Source of the DNA: Methanoregulaceae archaeon
Lineage (GTDB): Archaea; Halobacteriota; Methanomicrobia; Methanomicrobiales; Methanospirillaceae
Assembly (NCBI GenBank): GCA_019695435.1
Contig: JACTVF010000178.1
Coordinates: 1 to 5,421, forward strand
Direction of reading: 5' to 3'
Length of the DNA stretch: 5,421 nt
The notes under the pieces are model-generated. The model saw nothing but the letters and a program-made list of their open reading frames with translations, was not told where the DNA came from and did not search any database. This document shows positions 4,533-5,421 of the stretch, in pieces. Within the stretch, counting starts at the first letter, position 1. Every line of letters starts with the position of its first letter. Both the position numbers and the translations under genes were made by a program.

Positions 4533-4879
4533 AGATTCAAGTAGTGCGTTGCGACGGATCAGCGGAAGTAATCAACCTTGTTGGAGTCATCACCGCGTCA
4601 GAGTCGTCGATGCTCCACGTCGAAGCCACAGGAGCCGATTATTTCTTCCGTGAAGATGGTCACTACGATGGCTGGGGGATGGCCGTAGGAAGCGAATCTG
4701 GCATGAGCGCGGACGAAGCCTCGGCTCTTATCCAAGCAGTCGAAGCAGACCGAGAAATTATCAAGCCATCCGATATGTCATCGGAAGAGTTGGAAGCAGT
4801 TGTGCAGGGGTTGGATGACGTACAGCACGGTCGAACTAAATCACTCTTACAAATTGATGCGGAAATTGAACTCTCCTGA
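4529..4879 (+). CDS. Hypothetical 116-residue phage protein
   Basis: The ATG overlaps the stop of the large modular gene by ATGA and follows AAGGAG (4518-4523) at a spacing of 5. The first 50 residues look like a compact beta-rich domain (MKIQVVRCDGSAEVINLVGV ... ATGADYFFREDGHYDGWGM). Short phage proteins with the DYFF...DGxYDGWG pattern are familiar but have no assigned function. A linker (GSESGMSADEASAL) leads to an acidic helical tail, SSEELEAVVQGLDDVQHGR, ending TKSLLQIDAEIELS. That tail resembles the C-terminal helices of some RelB/Phd-type antitoxins, but no toxin gene is next to it, so I do not call it one. The end lies immediately before a very small gene, and a two-base change there would make the two continuous. 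Confidence 0.72.
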   Translation: MKIQVVRCDGSAEVINLVGVITASESSMLHVEATGADYFFREDGHYDGWGMAVGSESGMSADEASALIQAVEADREIIKPSDMSSEELEAVVQGLDDVQHGRTKSLLQIDAEIELS

Positions 4880-4983
4880 AGGCCATCGCAGCCGAATCCG
4901 TGATGCGTATGTGGGCCGCTGGAGCATCTGAAGGTGCCTCTATTGAAGCAGAGAAGTGTAGGGAACGGCGCGTGAAATTATGA
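4876..4983 (+). CDS. Very small gene (35 codons) with possible CTG start in a CTGA overlap
   Basis: After the stop at 4877-4879 the sequence still reads as coding: KAIAAESVMRMWAAGASEG, then ASIEAEKCRERRVKL and TGA at 4981-4983, an amphipathic helix with an arginine-rich end. The only in-frame start that spans it is CTG 4876, which overlaps the previous stop by CTGA just as other genes here overlap by ATGA. ATGs at 4903 and 4909 would drop a third of it and lack ribosome sites. Alternatively it is the lost C-terminus of the preceding gene: deleting one CT pair at 4871-4876 gives a continuous IELLKAIAAE. Its end forms a regular ATGA overlap with the next gene, which supports it being translated. 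Confidence 0.42.
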   Translation: MKAIAAESVMRMWAAGASEGASIEAEKCRERRVKL

Positions 4984-5072
4984 CACTAATCGAAGGCTTC
5001 GAGGCTATGGGTTGGCTGGTTCTTACGTGTTGGTGCATCTGTGACTTGTTAGGGATTAGGAGGAAGCTATGA
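4980..5072 (+). CDS. 30-residue membrane micropeptide
   Basis: The peptide runs MTLIEGFEAMGW, then LVLTCWCICDLLGIRRKL. A short polar start is followed by one hydrophobic segment with three cysteines and a positively charged end (RRK), the layout of a single-span inner-membrane peptide with a cytoplasmic C-terminus. It overlaps the genes on both sides by exactly 4 bases (ATGA at 4980-4983 and 5069-5072), a strong sign of coupled translation. Its last codons contain the AGGAGG site of the next gene. It has no strong ribosome site of its own. Function is unknown; like the 27-residue peptide at 1686 it could act on a membrane target. Confidence 0.62.
   Translation: MTLIEGFEAMGWLVLTCWCICDLLGIRRKL
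5058..5063 (+). promoter_or_regulatory. Ribosome binding site AGGAGG before the last gene
   Basis: AGGAGG lies 5 bases before ATG 5069 and inside the coding sequence of the 30-residue peptide. It fixes the start of the last gene even though that gene is cut by the window end. Confidence 0.72.
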
Positions 5073-5421
5073 CTGAGCCAAGCATAGAGAGCCAAATCAA
5101 GCACATGGTAGATCGGTTTCTCGGATGGAGACTTCCCCACACCTTCAGTCCTGATGACGGGATAAGTTTTGATCCTGTCGGCAACAAAGGTACACCCTAC
5201 GAATATAGGCGGCAGCCAACGGGCACTAATTTGCTTGATGCAGTTCAAGCGGAAGAAATGGTGCGTTACATGCTTGAATCAGGAGTACCAACCGCACAAC
5301 CTAGCCAGTCCGCTATAAGCAAAATATTTGCATCAGTGGAAGACGCTGCTAAATTCTATCGGGAGCAAGTGAGTACCTTTGCAACCGATCCACAAATGGT
5401 GGTCGTTTGTAAAGCATCCCT
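5069..5421 (+). CDS. GTNLL-type phage protein fused through an AQP linker to a second module (3' end outside the window)
   Basis: Residues 1-73 match a small, widespread phage protein of unknown function: a helix with VDRFLGWRLP, then SPDDGISFDPVG, GTPYEYRRQPTGTNLL and a final helix AVQAEEMVRYMLE. The free-standing family normally ends about there. Here it continues SGVPTAQPSQSA (AQP at residues 76-78) into a new helical module (ISKIFASVEDAAKFYREQ ... QMVVVCKAS) that is still open at the window edge. CAACCTAGCCA in this linker (5297-5307) is identical to 4239-4249 in the last linker of the 580-residue gene. So the same module-plus-linker build occurs in a second gene. The start is set by AGGAGG and an ATGA overlap. 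No catalytic residues are evident. Confidence 0.78.
   Translation, partial: MTEPSIESQIKHMVDRFLGWRLPHTFSPDDGISFDPVGNKGTPYEYRRQPTGTNLLDAVQAEEMVRYMLESGVPTAQPSQSAISKIFASVEDAAKFYREQVSTFATDPQMVVVCKAS

Noticed and set aside
4760..4879. Antitoxin-like C-terminal tail as evidence of a toxin-antitoxin pair
   Set aside because: The helical acidic tail is only weakly similar, the N-terminus is not a DNA-binding antitoxin domain, and no toxin-like gene is adjacent.
4940..5248. 102-codon open frame on the - strand
   Set aside because: The + strand here holds three well-linked genes with ATGA overlaps and AGGAGG, and the reverse frame has no recognisable motif.

Overview
The window looks like the early or accessory small-gene region of a tailed phage or prophage, probably of a moderately GC-rich host. 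Pseudomonadota is my first guess because two gene families here (an ASCH/PUA-like protein with a GRKTQTRR motif, and a small protein with VDRFLGWRLP and GTNLL motifs) are familiar from proteobacterial prophages; Acidobacteriota or another soil phylum is possible. Every gene I can support is on the + strand. Most start 4-11 bases after a purine-rich Shine-Dalgarno site, several overlap the previous gene by ATGA, and I see no internal terminator or promoter, so it reads as one polycistronic unit. No terminase, capsid, tail, integrase, replication or tRNA gene is present.

Layout: 1-251 holds a four-cysteine zinc-ribbon-like protein, cut by or starting at the window edge. 258-381 is a small charged, helical gene broken by one extra base in an A6 tract. 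378-938 encodes the N-terminal part of an ASCH-like protein that runs out of frame into six 15-bp units. In the +1 frame those units encode pentapeptide repeats that continue into the next gene (to 1188). 1190-2212 holds four genes: a 63-residue protein, an 89-residue coiled-coil/Cys-His protein, a 27-residue membrane peptide, and a 143-residue charged protein. 2209-2482 is another small gene that appears to be broken by one extra base. 2472-2777 encodes a 13-cysteine protein with two CxxCxGxG motifs.

2790-4532 is the most striking gene: a 580-residue protein built from about ten unlike short modules separated by AQP-type linkers, some of them repeated at DNA level. 4529-5072 holds a 116-residue protein, a very small gene with an apparent CTG start, and a 30-residue membrane peptide. 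The last gene (5069 to the edge) begins with the GTNLL phage module and then carries the same kind of AQP linker followed by new sequence.

How the genes work together cannot be read from sequence. They resemble the non-essential, fast-evolving small proteins phages carry between functional blocks. The features that stand out are the AQP-linked module strings, the out-of-frame ASCH/pentapeptide junction, three apparent +1 frame breaks in the first 2.4 kb, and several genes of 27-35 codons joined by 4-base overlaps.
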